DNA of 64,000 bases from Rhizophagus clarus. Its lineage: Eukaryota; Glomeromycota; Glomeromycetes; Glomerales; Glomeraceae. This document shows positions 14,136 to 26,149 of the stretch, piece by piece (position 1 is the first letter of the stretch; the number at the start of each line of letters is the position of its first letter). The stretch lies in the NCBI GenBank assembly GCA_015698045.1, contig BLAL01000068.1:1054001-1118000 (forward strand), read 5' to 3'. The notes below the pieces were generated by a model. It did no database searches. It was not told where the DNA came from and saw only the letters and a list, made by a program, of their open reading frames with translations. The translations under genes and the position numbers were made by a program.

Positions 14136-14779
14136 TAAATTTACTTGTTATCAAAATTTACACAAAAATCTGAAAATTAAAATCTTTATAAAAATTAATT
14201 AAAGCCCAAAAATGGGCTGAATTCTACAAAAATTTAATATTTTATACCTTATTAATTGATGAATTCATCTTATCAAAATGAAAATTTTAATGGTAGTTTT
14301 ATAAATATTCACATAAGATTTATTGAAAAAATTTTTTTTTTTATATATAGTTAAAAGAAATACTTATTTTATTAGATAAAAAATTGATAAGTATACAAAA
14401 TAACTAATAGACAAAGCCTACCTGTTCTTCACACTAAAGTCACAGATATATCTCATAACTACTATATCTCTAGTCTATTCTTTTAAAGGTAATAGGAAGT
14501 CTAGTTATAGAATTATTCAAGAAATAAAGAAAATGAAAAGAAAAATTAAAAATTTTATGATTTAATAAAACAAAAAAACATTACATAAAGCAAATACTAA
14601 GCATAATTAGAGCTCTAAACAGGTAAGGATTGATTTAAATTATCCATCAGATTGACCTAAAATATTCAGGTTGAGTCATCAAATTTATGATCCAGTATCA
14701 AGTCAGGTTACAGGTTTGACCTGATCCAATTAACCTGTTAACCCAAAATCAATTTAATAAAAAAAGTTATTATACAGAT

Positions 14780-15720
14780 TTCAAATAATTTAATAAAAAA
14801 AAATTCTGGGATGTTTTTTAATTAATCTAATGAAAAAACATTGCAAAATGTTTTTTTAATGCATCTTTAGTAAAAAAAATAATTGGGACTTTTTTTTTAT
14901 TTAATCTAGTGAAAAAATATTGTGAAATATTTTTTTAATGTATTTTTAATTAAAAAAAATATTTCACAACATTTTTTTTAATTAGTTTAGTGAAAAAATA
15001 TTGCGAAATATTTTTTCAATGCATCTTTAATAAAAAAAATGATTGTGACTTTTTTTAATTAGTTTAGTGAAAAAACGCTACAAAATGTTTTTTCAGTAAC
15101 ATTTTTTTAATTAGTAGTTTTATGAAAAAATATTGTAAAATATTTTTTCAATATATTTTATTAATAAAAAATGTTTTGCAATGTTTTTTTTAATTAGCTT
15201 ATGAAAAAATGTTGCGAAATGTTTTTAGTATATTTTTATTAATAAAAAATATTGTGAAATGTTTTTTCAGTATATTTTTATTAATAAAAAAATGTTGCAA
15301 AACATTTTTTCAATGTATATTTATTAATAAAAAATGTTTTACAATGTTTTTTTAATTAGTTTTGTGAAAAAATGTTGCAAAATATTTTTTCAGTGTATTT
15401 TATTAATAAAGAAATATTTTGCAATGTTTTTTTTAATTAGCTTTATGAAAAAATGTTGCAAAACATTTTTTTAATTAACTTTATAAAAAAATGTTGCAAA
15501 ATGTTTTCAATATATATTTATTAATAAAAAAACATTTCACAACATTTTTTTAATTAATTTTGTAAAAAAATATTGCGAAATATTTTTTCAGTGTATTTTA
15601 TTAATAAAGAAACATTTCACAACATTTTTTTTAATTAGCTTTATGAAAAAATGTTGCGAAATGTTTTTTTAGTGTATTTTATTAACAAAAAATATTTTGC
15701 AATATTTTTTAATAGAAAAT
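14780..15720. repeat. Degenerate tandem array of AAAAAATGTTGCAAAATGTTTTTT-like units
   Basis: About fifteen copies of a roughly 60-bp unit alternate an imperfect palindrome (A6 TGTTGC AAAATG T6 type) with TTAATTAG-TTT and ATTTTATTAATAAA spacers. It lies wholly inside the hAT-like element and has no coding potential. Each unit could fold into a short hairpin. Confidence 0.75.
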
Positions 15721-16347
15721 TTAATAAAAAAATGTTTTTGTGATATTTTTTATTTAAAATATTCATAATAAAATTTTGGGTAATTGGATTTACCCAGTTA
15801 TTTGAAGTAAAGTTTCTTGCCAAAACTAAGGAGTTTTGACATATCAAAATTGTCAAAACTATTTCAACATTTTGATATTGACCTTTTGATTTGTCAAGAT
15901 GCCAAAATAGTTTTAACATGCTGAGTTTTAACATGCTGAAACTATTTTGATGTTTTAGCGTAATATATCATATAATATACTTATAGTTTTGGCTATAGAT
16001 GCCACCCAAATTATTTTAAATAAATCACAAATTAATTTGTACATTTTAACAACTGTAATTTTCAAATCCCAAATATACAAATTGCAAAATTTATATATGT
16101 AATTTGTAAATTAATTTGGATTTGTATATTTGGGCTGTTATAATCCCAAATTATTTTGGATTTGGATGGCATCTATAGTTTTGGCATTCATTAATCTACG
16201 GTTTGCAGATTTCTGATTAGTTTTGATATCAGTCATATGAGCCAATTTACTGATCATAGATAATTTTTTTTTTTGAAAAAAAAATGGTTACAGTTTTTTT
16301 TTAAACTGGATAAAAAAAAATTTTATTTTTATTTTTTTTTTCTTTAG

Positions 16348-16887
16348 ATTGCTGGACTTCTTGGACGAACCTGAACTTGGAATGTATGTAAGTAAGTTAG
16401 TGGGGAGTGAGTGGGGATTTTTTTTAATATATTGAAAAAATATACTAATGTTTCTTCTTTCTTTTTTTTTCTTTAGGTTGCCAGACTTCTTGAATGAACC
16501 CAGACTTGAAATGTACGCAAGTAAGTTAGTGAGAAATGGGAGGGAATTTTTTTTTAATATATTGAAAAAATATACTAATGTTTCTTCTTTCTTTTTTTTT
16601 CTTTAGATTGCTAGACTTCTTAAATGAACCAGAATTTTCAATATACGTAAGTTAGTAGGGAGAGATTTTTTTTTAATATATTGAAAAAACATACTAATGT
16701 TTCTTCTATTTCCTTTTTAGGTTGCCAGACTTCTTGAACGAACCCAGACTTGAAATATATGTAAGTAAATTTAGTGAAAAGTAAAAGGAATTTTTTTAAT
16801 ATATTAAAAAAATATACTAACTGAACGTTTCTTTTTTATTTTATTAGGTTGTCAAACTTTTAGATGAACCCAGTCAATAAAATTTTT
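16348..16887 (+). repeat. Five tandem exon-like units, each with splice-site-like borders
   Basis: Units start at 16348, 16477, 16607, 16721 and 16848, a period of 114-130 bp. Each core follows a pyrimidine tract ending TTTAG (or ATTAG) and reads like TTGCCAGACTTCTTGAACGA. In the first four units the core is exactly 40 nt and is followed by GTAAGT, or GCAAGT in unit 2. Frame 2 of the cores reads LLDFLDEPELGMY, LPDFLNEPRLEMY, LLDFLNEPEFSIY and LPDFLNEPRLEIY. The fifth unit is degenerate (a TAG in frame, no donor). The spacers share an AATATATTGAAAAAATATAC motif. They look like duplicated micro-exons with their introns. No host transcript or flanking exon could be identified. Confidence 0.72.
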
Positions 16888-17558
16888 TTATTATAAGCAA
16901 TAATATAAAAACTTTTTTTAAATATAATAATTTATTATTTAATCCAGAAGTTGATTTCAATTATAACAATAAAATAAAGTATTGCAATAAATTTTAGTTT
17001 TTTACATGTTTAATTTTAAATTTTTTTTTACTAAATTTTTAATATACATGCTATATGGCCAGAACGTTACAAATTACAATCAATCTATCAAACTTGTATC
17101 AAACTTGTATTAAACTTTATCAATATCTATATAAACTTTATTAATTAGGATCATTCAATTTTGAATCAATTGTGACTAAAATCTTAATATTTTATATATC
17201 ATGAAAGTGATGTTTTAATTTTGGCAATTTTGACATGCCAAAACTATTTCAGTAATTTTGTACAGTTTTGGCAATTTTGATATATCAAAACTAGTTTTGA
17301 TATTTTGACAATTTTGACATGTTAAAACTATTTCACATTTCAGCATTTCGATATATTTTTAGTTTTGACATTTTGACATTGGCCTATTGAGTTTTAGCAG
17401 GCAACTTTAATCTGAAGTAACCTGAATACTTTTGGGTCAAACAGGTCAGGTCAGGTCAGAACAGATTACCCAACCTGACCTGATCTGAAAAAATTATTCA
17501 ATTTGGGTTAACCAGATAACTTGATCTGACCTGATCTATTCAGAGCTCTAAGCATAAT

Positions 17559-18260
17559 AAAAAGTTAGTAAAGATTATCAATCTATTTTCTCTAACTAAA
17601 CTAAATATAATATTTTAACAATGCCTTTAGTCCAGCTATTAAATGTTTTATATTTAGCTTGCTAGACTGGTCAATTCTTGAGTAGAAGTTTTATTTTGAT
17701 TGTTCTTATAATTGTTAGTATTGAAACCTAAAAAAAAAAGTTAGATTCAAGTAGTGTCTTTGAGAACTTATCTGTATGACCAATTCAAGCAGATTTACAA
17801 AGATCTTAAAGTTAAGAGTGGAATAATGGCACCAAGAGATTCATTTATCATTCCAAAGCAGGGTTGTTAATGCGAATAGAAACATGATCCTATATGTCAA
17901 AATAACCTATCATTTTTCTAGACCCATCAACTTTTTTAACTATTTTAAATGATTTTATGCTACTATCCAACAAAAATTAGTATGAACATCTATTTGGAAA
18001 TAAGAAGGTATCTCTCATATTTTCTGAAATATTATATATAATAGCTTAGAATTTCTCACGTTATTTCTTTTTTAAAGGACTTCAGGAAGTAGAGAACCAT
18101 CAAACAGAAATTCCTCTTAAGTTAACAGTCTAATCCTTTCTATTGTAGCATTTTAAACACTCGTGATCAGGAATCAGTTAAATCTTCGCAGATAGATACT
18201 TCTTATACACCCTTATACTGACTGAAATGACCTTACTCTATCATCCTAAATTGGCTAAAA
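17559..18260. other. Gene-free interval between two transposon-derived elements
   Basis: No conserved reading frame or clear structure was seen in either strand; frequent stops in all frames. Confidence 0.4.
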
Positions 18261-18950
18261 GGGTATAGTTATCAGCATAGCGAACATGCTTATATCACCT
18301 TACCGATCATTTGCTGATCATATTATATGTAATATCATACTAATTTTGAGACTTTATTCCAGGCCATAAGTATTTTAAAAAATTATTTCAAATTGTTTTT
18401 TTTAATAGTATAATATATTAATAATTCAGTACAAAAATTTTGTAGCAAAATAAAATGTGACGCTAAAGTTAGCTTTAAGCCGAAATTTTCTATAATTCAT
18501 ATATATGCTGATCATTTGCTAATTTGACTTTGAAGCTTCAGGTCAAGCTACAGAACTTCAGGCCAAACTTAAAACTTTCAAAATATACTATTTAGGTATT
18601 CAAGAATTAATGGCTAAAATAAATCTAAATAATTTTTGATAACTTGAAAGTTATCATTAAATAAAAACTTGCAATTATTATTTAATTTTAATAAAAATGC
18701 TTAAAATTTAAAGTTTCTACTAGTAAAAATTATCCAATAGTAATGCGATCCAAATAAAATTTTATATATAGTAATTTCAAATTGATATTAAACTGTCTGC
18801 AAAATTTGAGTATATATTATTATTTCAATCGAAGTTAATTAACTTAATTATTGCGAAGTGATAAAATTGAAAAAATGATCGATAAATAATCTACAGATGA
18901 TCAGAAAAATTGTGATAAAATCAGGATGTTTGCTATGCTATAGTTATCCC
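18261..18950. repeat. Inverted-repeat (MITE-like) element, about 690 bp
   Basis: The left arm begins GGGTATAGTTATCAGCATAG and the right arm, reverse-complemented, GGGATAACTATAGCATAGCA. Both continue with a similar AACAT...ATCAC stretch and GCTGATCAT/CTGATCATC motifs. The interior is AT-rich and non-coding. No clear target duplication is visible. A related fragment sits at about 13690-13755. Confidence 0.6.
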
Positions 18951-20759
18951 ATTTCACCAGTATATCATATACTACAAGATCTAATAGTTGTACTTGTTCT
19001 TCTCTTTAAAGATAATATCTAATAATAATAACATTTTCATTCTTGTAATAATTGACTACCACTTTCTGCTTTAATTTCTTTCTATTGTTATTAGGCAGCA
19101 AAATTGGTTTAAAATCTTGTTTCAATTGCTTAAACAGTATGAAAGAAAGAGAAAGTAAACTTTGATTAAAAGTAACCATTCTTGAACCAGAAGGTCAAGA
19201 GAGTGTAAACTTAAGAGATTCAATGCTAAAAGTGGGCACTACTTGTTTATCTAATCTAGAAGAAATTTGTAATTACAATATTCTCTTCTTTTTCTTACAG
19301 GTCTTCTTTTTAATATTTCTTTTTTGAGATTTGGTCAAGTGTGTAATAGGTAAAGATATATTATTGCATAAAGGTATGTTGCTTGGACTATTATTTAATA
19401 ATCCTCGTAAATCTTCATCAATATCAAAATTTATTAATGTATCTAATTGGTGTATAGGATTTCCTAGATTTTCTATATCAGGATTTTGATTATTGCATTA
19501 TTCTAACTCTTAGCGAATTGCATAATTCAGGAATAATATTCTTTTGAGTTCATCTGGTTAAATTATATAACATTATACAAATTTCCAAAAAAGAAAATTT
19601 TGCATTCCACAAAAAATAAAATTTTTGTATGCAGGTAGATTACATAAAATTTATAAAAAGGAAATATTCAGCATGTCACATGATACCAGTGATGTATCGC
19701 CATGGCATTGAATTATAAAACCCTAATTTTTAAGTTATTTGATAATTAATTTTATATTTTCTTTTATTATAAAATCGTAATACAATTTTGTAAAAATTTT
19801 GATTTTTTAAAAATTTTAAAAAGTAGTAAAACAAAAGCATCAAGTTTTTTTTGGTTTAATGTTAAGTAATTAAAAAACTAATTAATAAATTTATATTGAA
19901 TTTTCTGTTTTTTAATAATTTATATCATGTATCATTTATATTTTAAATTTTATTTTAATTGGATTTAAATTGATTTAATAAGAATAATTAATAACTTTAA
20001 AAAATTTTAGTATGTTTATTTTGATGCCCATTATATATAATATGTGACAAATAGGATTTCTAATATAAAAAAAATTTTAAGATTCTAGGATACTTATAGA
20101 AAAATGAAAAAAAAAGTGTAATATAGGGTAATAAATAATAGTCATATAATTGCATACTAATGTAAATTAAAAAATTTTTTATTTAATATTATATTTAAAA
20201 AGATATGATTGTCCCTTAATTAATTAATAATATAGGAGAGTCATCAGGAAATTTTATAGTGCGAAAAGTTGCGCAAGATTACGCATCATAATATTTCGTA
20301 AGTTTCCAGCCCCACCGCAAGTTTGCATAAGCGTAATATTTTGTAACTTTTTAAAATATTTCTAAATATTACGATATACAAAGTTTCATAATTTTACGGT
20401 TCGTAATATTGTGTAATTTTATTGCGTAATATTTCGCAACTTTTTAAAATATTTTGATGATTCGTAATTTTACATAAATATTTTGTAATGTTTCAAAATT
20501 CATTTTTGTACTATAAGTTTATATAATGTATATTTTATTAGATATAATATGAATTAAATTATAAAAATTACAAGTATTTATTACTATATACAGAATATAT
20601 AAAAGTAAAAAAAGAAAGAGTAACGATACAATTAGATGTGAAAAGAAGAGAAACAGCTATAGTAACATTGGTATTAGATATAAAGATAAAAGAAATATTG
20701 TTAGTATTGTTAGTATTAAGGTAAAAAGAGTTAAAGAAACAGTAAAAGGAGTAAAAGAA
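18951..20759. other. Gene-free 1.8 kb, with CGTAATATT-type short repeats at its right end
   Basis: No coding signal was found. At 20250-20500 variants of CGTAATATTTTGTAAC and TTACG recur in both orientations. Similar CGAAATATTGTGAAAAAT words recur at 23380-23480, on the other side of the gene at 21.8-23 kb. The two blocks may be the eroded ends of one element, but no clean termini or TSD could be placed. Confidence 0.4.
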
Positions 20760-21345
20760 ACATGAATATTATCGTTAATATTAAAGTACAAGTAAAAAGG
20801 AATAAAGGAAACGTAGATAGTATTGTTAGTATTACGACATAAAGTAACAAAGAGGTAAAAAAAAACGCGTTAATATTAAAATAATTAGTATTAATAAATA
20901 AATATTTCTATACCTGCAAAGTAATTGAACAAAAGAATAAAGAAATAAAGAGAAAGGAAAAAATAAACATGTTATTAGTATTGTTAGTATTGTTAGTATT
21001 AAAGTACAAGTAAAAAGGAATAAAGGAAATATGGATATTATTGTTAGTATTATGATACAAAGTAACAAAGAGGTAAAAAAAAACATGTTAATATTAAAAT
21101 AATTAGTATTAATAAATAAATATTTCTATACCTGCAAAGTAATTGAACAAAAGAATAAAGAAATAAAGAGAAAGGAAAAAATAAACATGTTGTTAGTATT
21201 GTTAGTATTGTTAGTATTAAAGTACAAGTAAAAAGAAATAAAGGAAACATGGATATTATTGTTAGTATTATGATACAAAGTAACAAAGAGGTAAAAAAAA
21301 ACGAAAATAATTAGTATTAATAAACAAATATTTCTATACCTGCAA
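20760..21345. repeat. 218-bp tandem repeat, about 2.5 copies
   Basis: The phrase AAGTAACAAAGAGGTAAAAA recurs at about 20837, 21059 and 21277, followed each time by the same sequence through ATTTCTATACCTGCAAAG. Within each unit TTAGTATTG itself is iterated. Long minus-strand open frames here are only translations of the repeat. Confidence 0.8.
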
Positions 21346-21825
21346 AGCAATAAATTATGAAATATATGTAAATATATTGTATATAATTAAAGAAATAATA
21401 GAAAGAAGAGACAAAAAAATTAAAAATATTGAACAAAAGTATAAAGAAATAAGAGACAAAAATAAATAAGACAAAAAACACGTGCATGATTAAATAATTA
21501 AATCACATGCAAGGATTAACCTAATTTTGATTGGCCAGAAAATACAATATCGTAAAATTACAGAAATCCGTATTTTAAAAAATCATGTATATCGTTATAG
21601 AAATTGTATATGCACAATTACTAAATATCATCCCCTCGTGATAAATTAACACAAATTTCAGCTACGATTTATTTATGACACACCCATATTGTTAAAAATT
21701 AATAACTATTTTATTTATTAAAACTATATTATTATGGTAAAAAAAATGCTATTACGTGTGATATATATATAAAATAATATTTATTTCCTATACAACCCAT
21801 AATTCTCTAATAAACTATTTACATA

Positions 21826-22960
21826 CTAACCTTCCTCCTCCGTGTTATAAGAGTCACTAAAAAGTATATCATCGTCAGCTATGTCATCGTTAGCCGCACC
21901 ATTGTTGGCCGCACTATCATTAGCCGCATTATCATTAGTCGCACTATCGTCAGCCGCACCTGCTCCATCGTCAGCTGCTCCATCACCACCATTATCTACA
22001 TCATTACCATCATGAGAATCATCGTCCAAATGTGTAAATTTATCCCTATTTTTCAACTTTTGCTAAAATAAATAAATAAATAAATAAATAAACTGTAATT
22101 CAAATAATTTACATTTTGCAAATTGTAAATTAAAAACTTACTAAGTTGTTGATTATCTTCGACTTTCGCTCATTTGAATGTTTTGATTATTAGGATTTAA
22201 GTACGTTTCACATATACTAATCGCATAAGCTATTTGTGTTTTTGAGAAATTTTTATTTTCTTTTCGCAACTTATCAATTATCAGCGACATATATGTCGTA
22301 GGTTGCCCATCTTTAACCTTTTTAAATAAGTTGTTGTAACATCTTTTCACCTTCGGCTTACTCTTCCATTCCTGAATCTTTGACAGACTAACCTGAGTGT
22401 TAATAGACGGTAATTTATGTCCAGTTGCTTCAAAAATAGAATATATAACATCTTTGACTCTAGACGTGAACGTCCCTTGTATGTTTCTATGTTGTTGTAC
22501 TAACTATTAAAAAAAAATATTAGTATGAAATTTAATAAAATTCATAATTGCTTTAACTTACAGTCGGGGCAATTTTTTTTTCGAAAAAAATAATCCATTG
22601 ATTTTTTTTGAATTGGTATATAAATTCTGGGTTTTTGTCTTTTAAATATTTTTCAGTAGCAAGTTTGTACTCGTCTTGCGAAGGATAAATAAAATTTTCA
22701 AATAAAATTTTTGATACCTTCTTAACGAGCTCCTAATCAAATGAGGTTAGCATTTCAGGTTTACATTAAATAATATTCATCTTTATTACCTTTATATACT
22801 CCAGATCTATTGTATTATTATTTTTGTTATCATCGTTGAGCTTTTTTTCTATGCCTGAGAGACGGGTTTCAAGATTTTTTTGTCCGGTAATAAGAACTTC
22901 AAGCTTAGAAATTATCTGCGAATTGGTTCTTAATAGTTTCTCTATAATTTACTATATATT
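21826..22960 (-). CDS. Multi-exon gene of unknown function, coiled-coil to acidic tail (boundaries partly tentative)
   Basis: Minus-strand exons with good splice sites can be followed. One ends at 22790 and encodes a coiled-coil-like stretch (LEVLITGQKNLETRLSGIEK). The next is 22732-22562 (ELVKKVSKILFENFIYPSQD, then YLKDKNPEFIYQFKKNQW). Another starts at 22503 and runs to about 22155 (TGHKLPSINTQVSLSKIQEW, then KPKVKRCYNNLFKKV). The last, ending at 21826, is very acidic and Ala/Asn/Asp-rich (AADDSATNDNAANDSAANN). I do not recognise the family. The exon junction between 22155 and 22060 is unclear, and a TGA at about 23037 blocks a possible upstream exon, so the copy may be broken. The layout resembles the minus-strand gene at 55.1-56.3 kb (charged N-terminal part, middle helical domain) without clear sequence identity. 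Confidence 0.45.
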
Positions 22961-23784
22961 ATATAATTTCTTATAAAAAATATGATACATATCATGTCAT
23001 ATATACCTTCAACGTTATCGTCTGATAATCTTATTCATTTCTCGGCTTCACTACTCTTCTCAATATTACGTCTTGAGATTCTTTCATTATCATCAATATT
23101 TTGTTTTTCACCATGTTTTGTAGCTATCGGGATAATATGTGAGAGAGGAGATATGAACTAAACTCGAAAAGGAAAAAAAGATATTACTAGAAATTTGAAG
23201 AGGAACTAGAAATATAAAAGGAGAAAAATATAAGAAAAAAGGGAAAGACATGAACCAGAAATTTGAAAATGAGAAACTAAAAATACGAAAAAGAGGAAAT
23301 ACATGAACCAGAGGTTCAGAAAAAGAAGGCAAGCTGTCATAACGTCATTTCTGCCATTCTATACTAAAAAAGAAAAAAAACTTGCGAAATATTGTGAAAA
23401 ATGGATAAACTAATGTGAAATATTACGAAAAATGAATGAACTAATGCAAAAATTTTGCATTGTGATATTACGAAAAAAAAATTGTAACACTTTCATGAGA
23501 GAATTTTTAAAAAAACTCTCGTAAAAGCATATAGTACAATCAAAGTATTAATCAACACCCATTTATAAAAAAATAAGATGTTACACATGTTGTGGCTTTG
23601 TATGCATGGCAAAAAAAGTTGCAGCCAGTGAACTCATTTGGCTGATCAGATTGATAGTGATCTTGAACGCTTATAACTGATTATCGCATAAATTTGTGGC
23701 TGATCATCCATCCATTATTGTAAAATGTGTTAAGCCAATAAATTTGCAGCTGATTATCAGATGATTAACCAATTGAATAAGCTG

Positions 23785-24092
23785 TATTAGCTATCCGGAT
23801 TCTTACAGCCCGTTACAGCAAATTCAAAATATGCGAAACATTCAGCACTTTTGCTATCAGATTCGCGGGTTGGCAGATTGCCAGCAAGTTGAAATAGTAA
23901 ACAAAATAATAAACAATATTTATATGTTACATCATAGACTTGTTGCATTTATTTTTAGATTTGCCAGCCCACGAACTCTGCAAGTTCCTGGCAGCAAAAT
24001 TGCTGAGTGTTTCGCATATTTTAAATTTTGCTATAATGCGCAAATTTGCGAATGATTCTGTGATATTAGCCACCAGATTCTTACAGCCAGTT
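23785..24092. repeat. Foldback element bounded by short direct repeats
   Basis: Arms at about 23813-23890 and 23955-24035 are inverted copies: AAAATATGCGAAACATTCAG on the left against AAAATATGCGAAACACTCAG in the reverse complement of the right. Outside the arms, near-identical direct repeats GATTCTTACAGCC occur at about 23798-23810 and 24076-24088. The interior is about 60 bp. It lies just upstream of the Plavaka gene. Confidence 0.65.
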
Positions 24093-24274
24093 CCATTCAT
24101 TAATGCGTAAATTTGCATAGTCGTATCTATTCAAATAACTCAATCAATTGTAATCCATTCAATTAATTCATAAATTTTTACAATGAAATATAATTTTATT
24201 AGCACACAAAATCTCATATAAATTGAATAGTGAATTGATACTTTTCATTAAATTTGACACGTTAATTTAGCAAC

Positions 24275-25096
24275 ATGAGTTTCAAATGCCCCCTTTGTAT
24301 GCGAATATTCAGTCAACGCTTTGCATATACTCAACACGCCCAAAAATGCTTAAAAAATGTAGAAGTAGAAGTAGAAGAAGATGATGATAATAATGATAGT
24401 GAAAAATATAGCAGTAAAATGGATACAAGAAGTAATCTAAGTAGTGAATATGAAAATGATAAAGTTGAGGTAATTATGTTATTTCAAATTATTCTTTTTA
24501 AAGCTCTCAAGAAAAAGCTCAAATTATACTAACTTATTTGGTTTATAATTTTAAGTGGATAATGATAATGATGTACAAAATATGTCATTTGACAGTATTG
24601 GAAGTGCAATATCAGAGATGAGCCTTAAAGATAGTAACTTTGAAAATATATTAGATTTATCTGAAGAGCCTGAAATTTTTGAAGAACCCAAAAATCTCAA
24701 TACCAAAACTTGCACAGAATTTCCTAATGATGCTTATAAAGATCTAATGTTATTAGTAACGAAATATAAAATAAACAATAAAGGTGGTAATGAAATAATA
24801 CGTTTTTTTAATAAACATTCAAATCTTACAGAATCACCATTACCAAAAAATATCGAACAGGGACGAGCATTTATGAATAATATGAAGTTTTCTAATTTAA
24901 AATTTAGTAAAGTTCTTATAACAAAACATGAGGATAAAAATTATTTTCTTTATTATCAAACTTAATACAATGTATCAAAAATATCTTAACTGTTCCTGAC
25001 ATAACACAAAATTTTGCGCTATCTTACAAAAACTATGAGGTAAATAGTAAATATTAGTTAATTCAATAATCTAAATAATATTTATTTTAATTTATT
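24275..25096 (+). pseudogene. Plavaka-type transposase, N-terminal part (interrupted by the Polinton-like element)
   Basis: The protein opens with a C2H2 finger, CPLCMRIFSQRFAYTQHAQKC, the usual start of fungal Plavaka (CACTA-related) transposases. A first intron lies at about 24471-24554. The next exon continues to SKVLITKHEDKNYFLYYQT at 24963. There a 1-nt deletion moves the frame. In the next frame the sequence goes on as CIKNILTVPDITQNFALSYK up to the donor at 25040. The rest of the gene is found 26 kb away, from 51194. The insertion point (25096) lies inside what would be a 73-bp intron. The gene is dead because of the frameshift and later stops. Confidence 0.72.
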
Positions 25097-26115
25097 GTCG
25101 TCAGTGTCAGGCTACGCCCAGCAGTGGCTAAAGCCCCTATACATCCCCCCTCCGGGGTAAAACCCTACCAGATTCCCTTCCAGTTAGGCTCCAGCGCCTC
25201 ACGGCGCATCTTTAACAATACCATAGATAAAACCCTATCCATACCATACCTACCCATCTGTTCCATCTGTTCTATACATCTGTTCTATACAAATATACTA
25301 AGAACAAGATAAAACAAAGAATAAAGAAGAAATAAGAGGAGGTTACAGAGTTACAGATGGAACAGATAATAAAAAAAAATAATCAGACCGATTATTCCCA
25401 GAAATATTTTTTATTTTGGGGTATCTGATCTGTAACTTCTGTAACCGGTCATCTCATCTGTAACTACTCTCAGGAATAAACTCAAATGTTTTACCAAGCC
25501 TGTTATGATATATGAAAAATACAGTATGACCTCCTATATATACTCTTCATATGGTCATCATACCATCCTCATACTATTGTCAACCTACTCGTCAGTGCTA
25601 GGCTACGTCCAGCGGTGGCTAAAGCCCCTATACATCCCCCCTCCGGGGTAAAACCCTACCAGATCCCCTTCCAGTTAGGATCCAGCGCCTCACAGCGCGT
25701 CTCTAACAATACTATGGATAAATACCATTTCCATACCATACCCCCATCTGTTCCATCTGTTCTATACATCTGTTCTATACAAATATACTAAGAATAAAGT
25801 AAAACAAAGAATAAAGAAGAAATAAAGATATGGAACAGATGGAACAGATGGAACAGATAAAATAAAAAAAAAATCAGATTACCTTTCCCAGAAAAAACTT
25901 TTGAAATTCAGGTGCCTGATCCGTTCTATTCGTTCCAATCTATTCCGTCTACAAGAACAGATCCAAACGCCTTACCAAGCCTAATACGATATGTGAAAAA
26001 TACCCCAATACCTAGTATGATCCCCTATATATACCCCCATACCATCCTCATATTAGTCATCATACTAGTCATCAATCTCGGGCTATGCCTAAGAGATGGC
26101 TATATTACAGGATCT
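25097..26115. repeat. Left terminal inverted repeat, present as two tandem copies
   Basis: Copy A (25097 to about 25585) and copy B (about 25590-26115) both run from GTCAGTG-(C/T)TAGGCTA... through CCATCTGTTCCATCTGTTC to the CCTATATATAC region. Copy B is nearly identical to the right repeat over its length; copy A has diverged in its second half. The repeats hold iterated CTGTTC/GGAACAGAT words on both strands, which may be binding sites. Open frames beginning MPDPFYSF inside the repeats are shared only because the repeats are copies of each other. Confidence 0.85.
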
Positions 26116-26149
26116 ATCCATGCGGAATACTGCACCTAAAAAAAAACAG

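Larger units (their letters stand above)
14608..17550. mobile_element. Non-autonomous hAT-like DNA transposon, about 2.9 kb
   Basis: The left end reads TAGAGCTCTAAACAGGT and the right end, reverse-complemented, TAGAGCTCTGAATAGATCAG. The directly abutting flanks are an exact 8-bp duplication, AGCATAAT (14600-14607 and 17551-17558). An 8-bp TSD and termini fitting YARNG are hallmarks of the hAT superfamily. Subterminal regions on both sides are rich in AGGTCA/TGACCT-type motifs (14640-14760 and 17420-17540), a usual arrangement for transposase binding sites. No transposase gene is present. The interior holds a satellite-like array (14.8-15.7 kb) and five tandem exon-like units (16.35-16.89 kb). 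Confidence 0.82.

Noticed and set aside
14780..15720. CRISPR-like array
   Set aside because: Units differ in length and sequence, have no unique spacers of constant size and no cas genes, and the DNA is eukaryotic.
20832..21350. Three overlapping minus-strand frames of 74-84 codons
   Set aside because: They are translations of the 218-bp tandem repeat, hydrophobic only because of base composition.
25912..26139. Open frame starting MPDPFYSF in the left inverted repeat and its twin at 50656-50859 in the right one
   Set aside because: They begin at GTG rather than ATG and are similar only because the repeats are copies. The codons show no sign of a protein domain.
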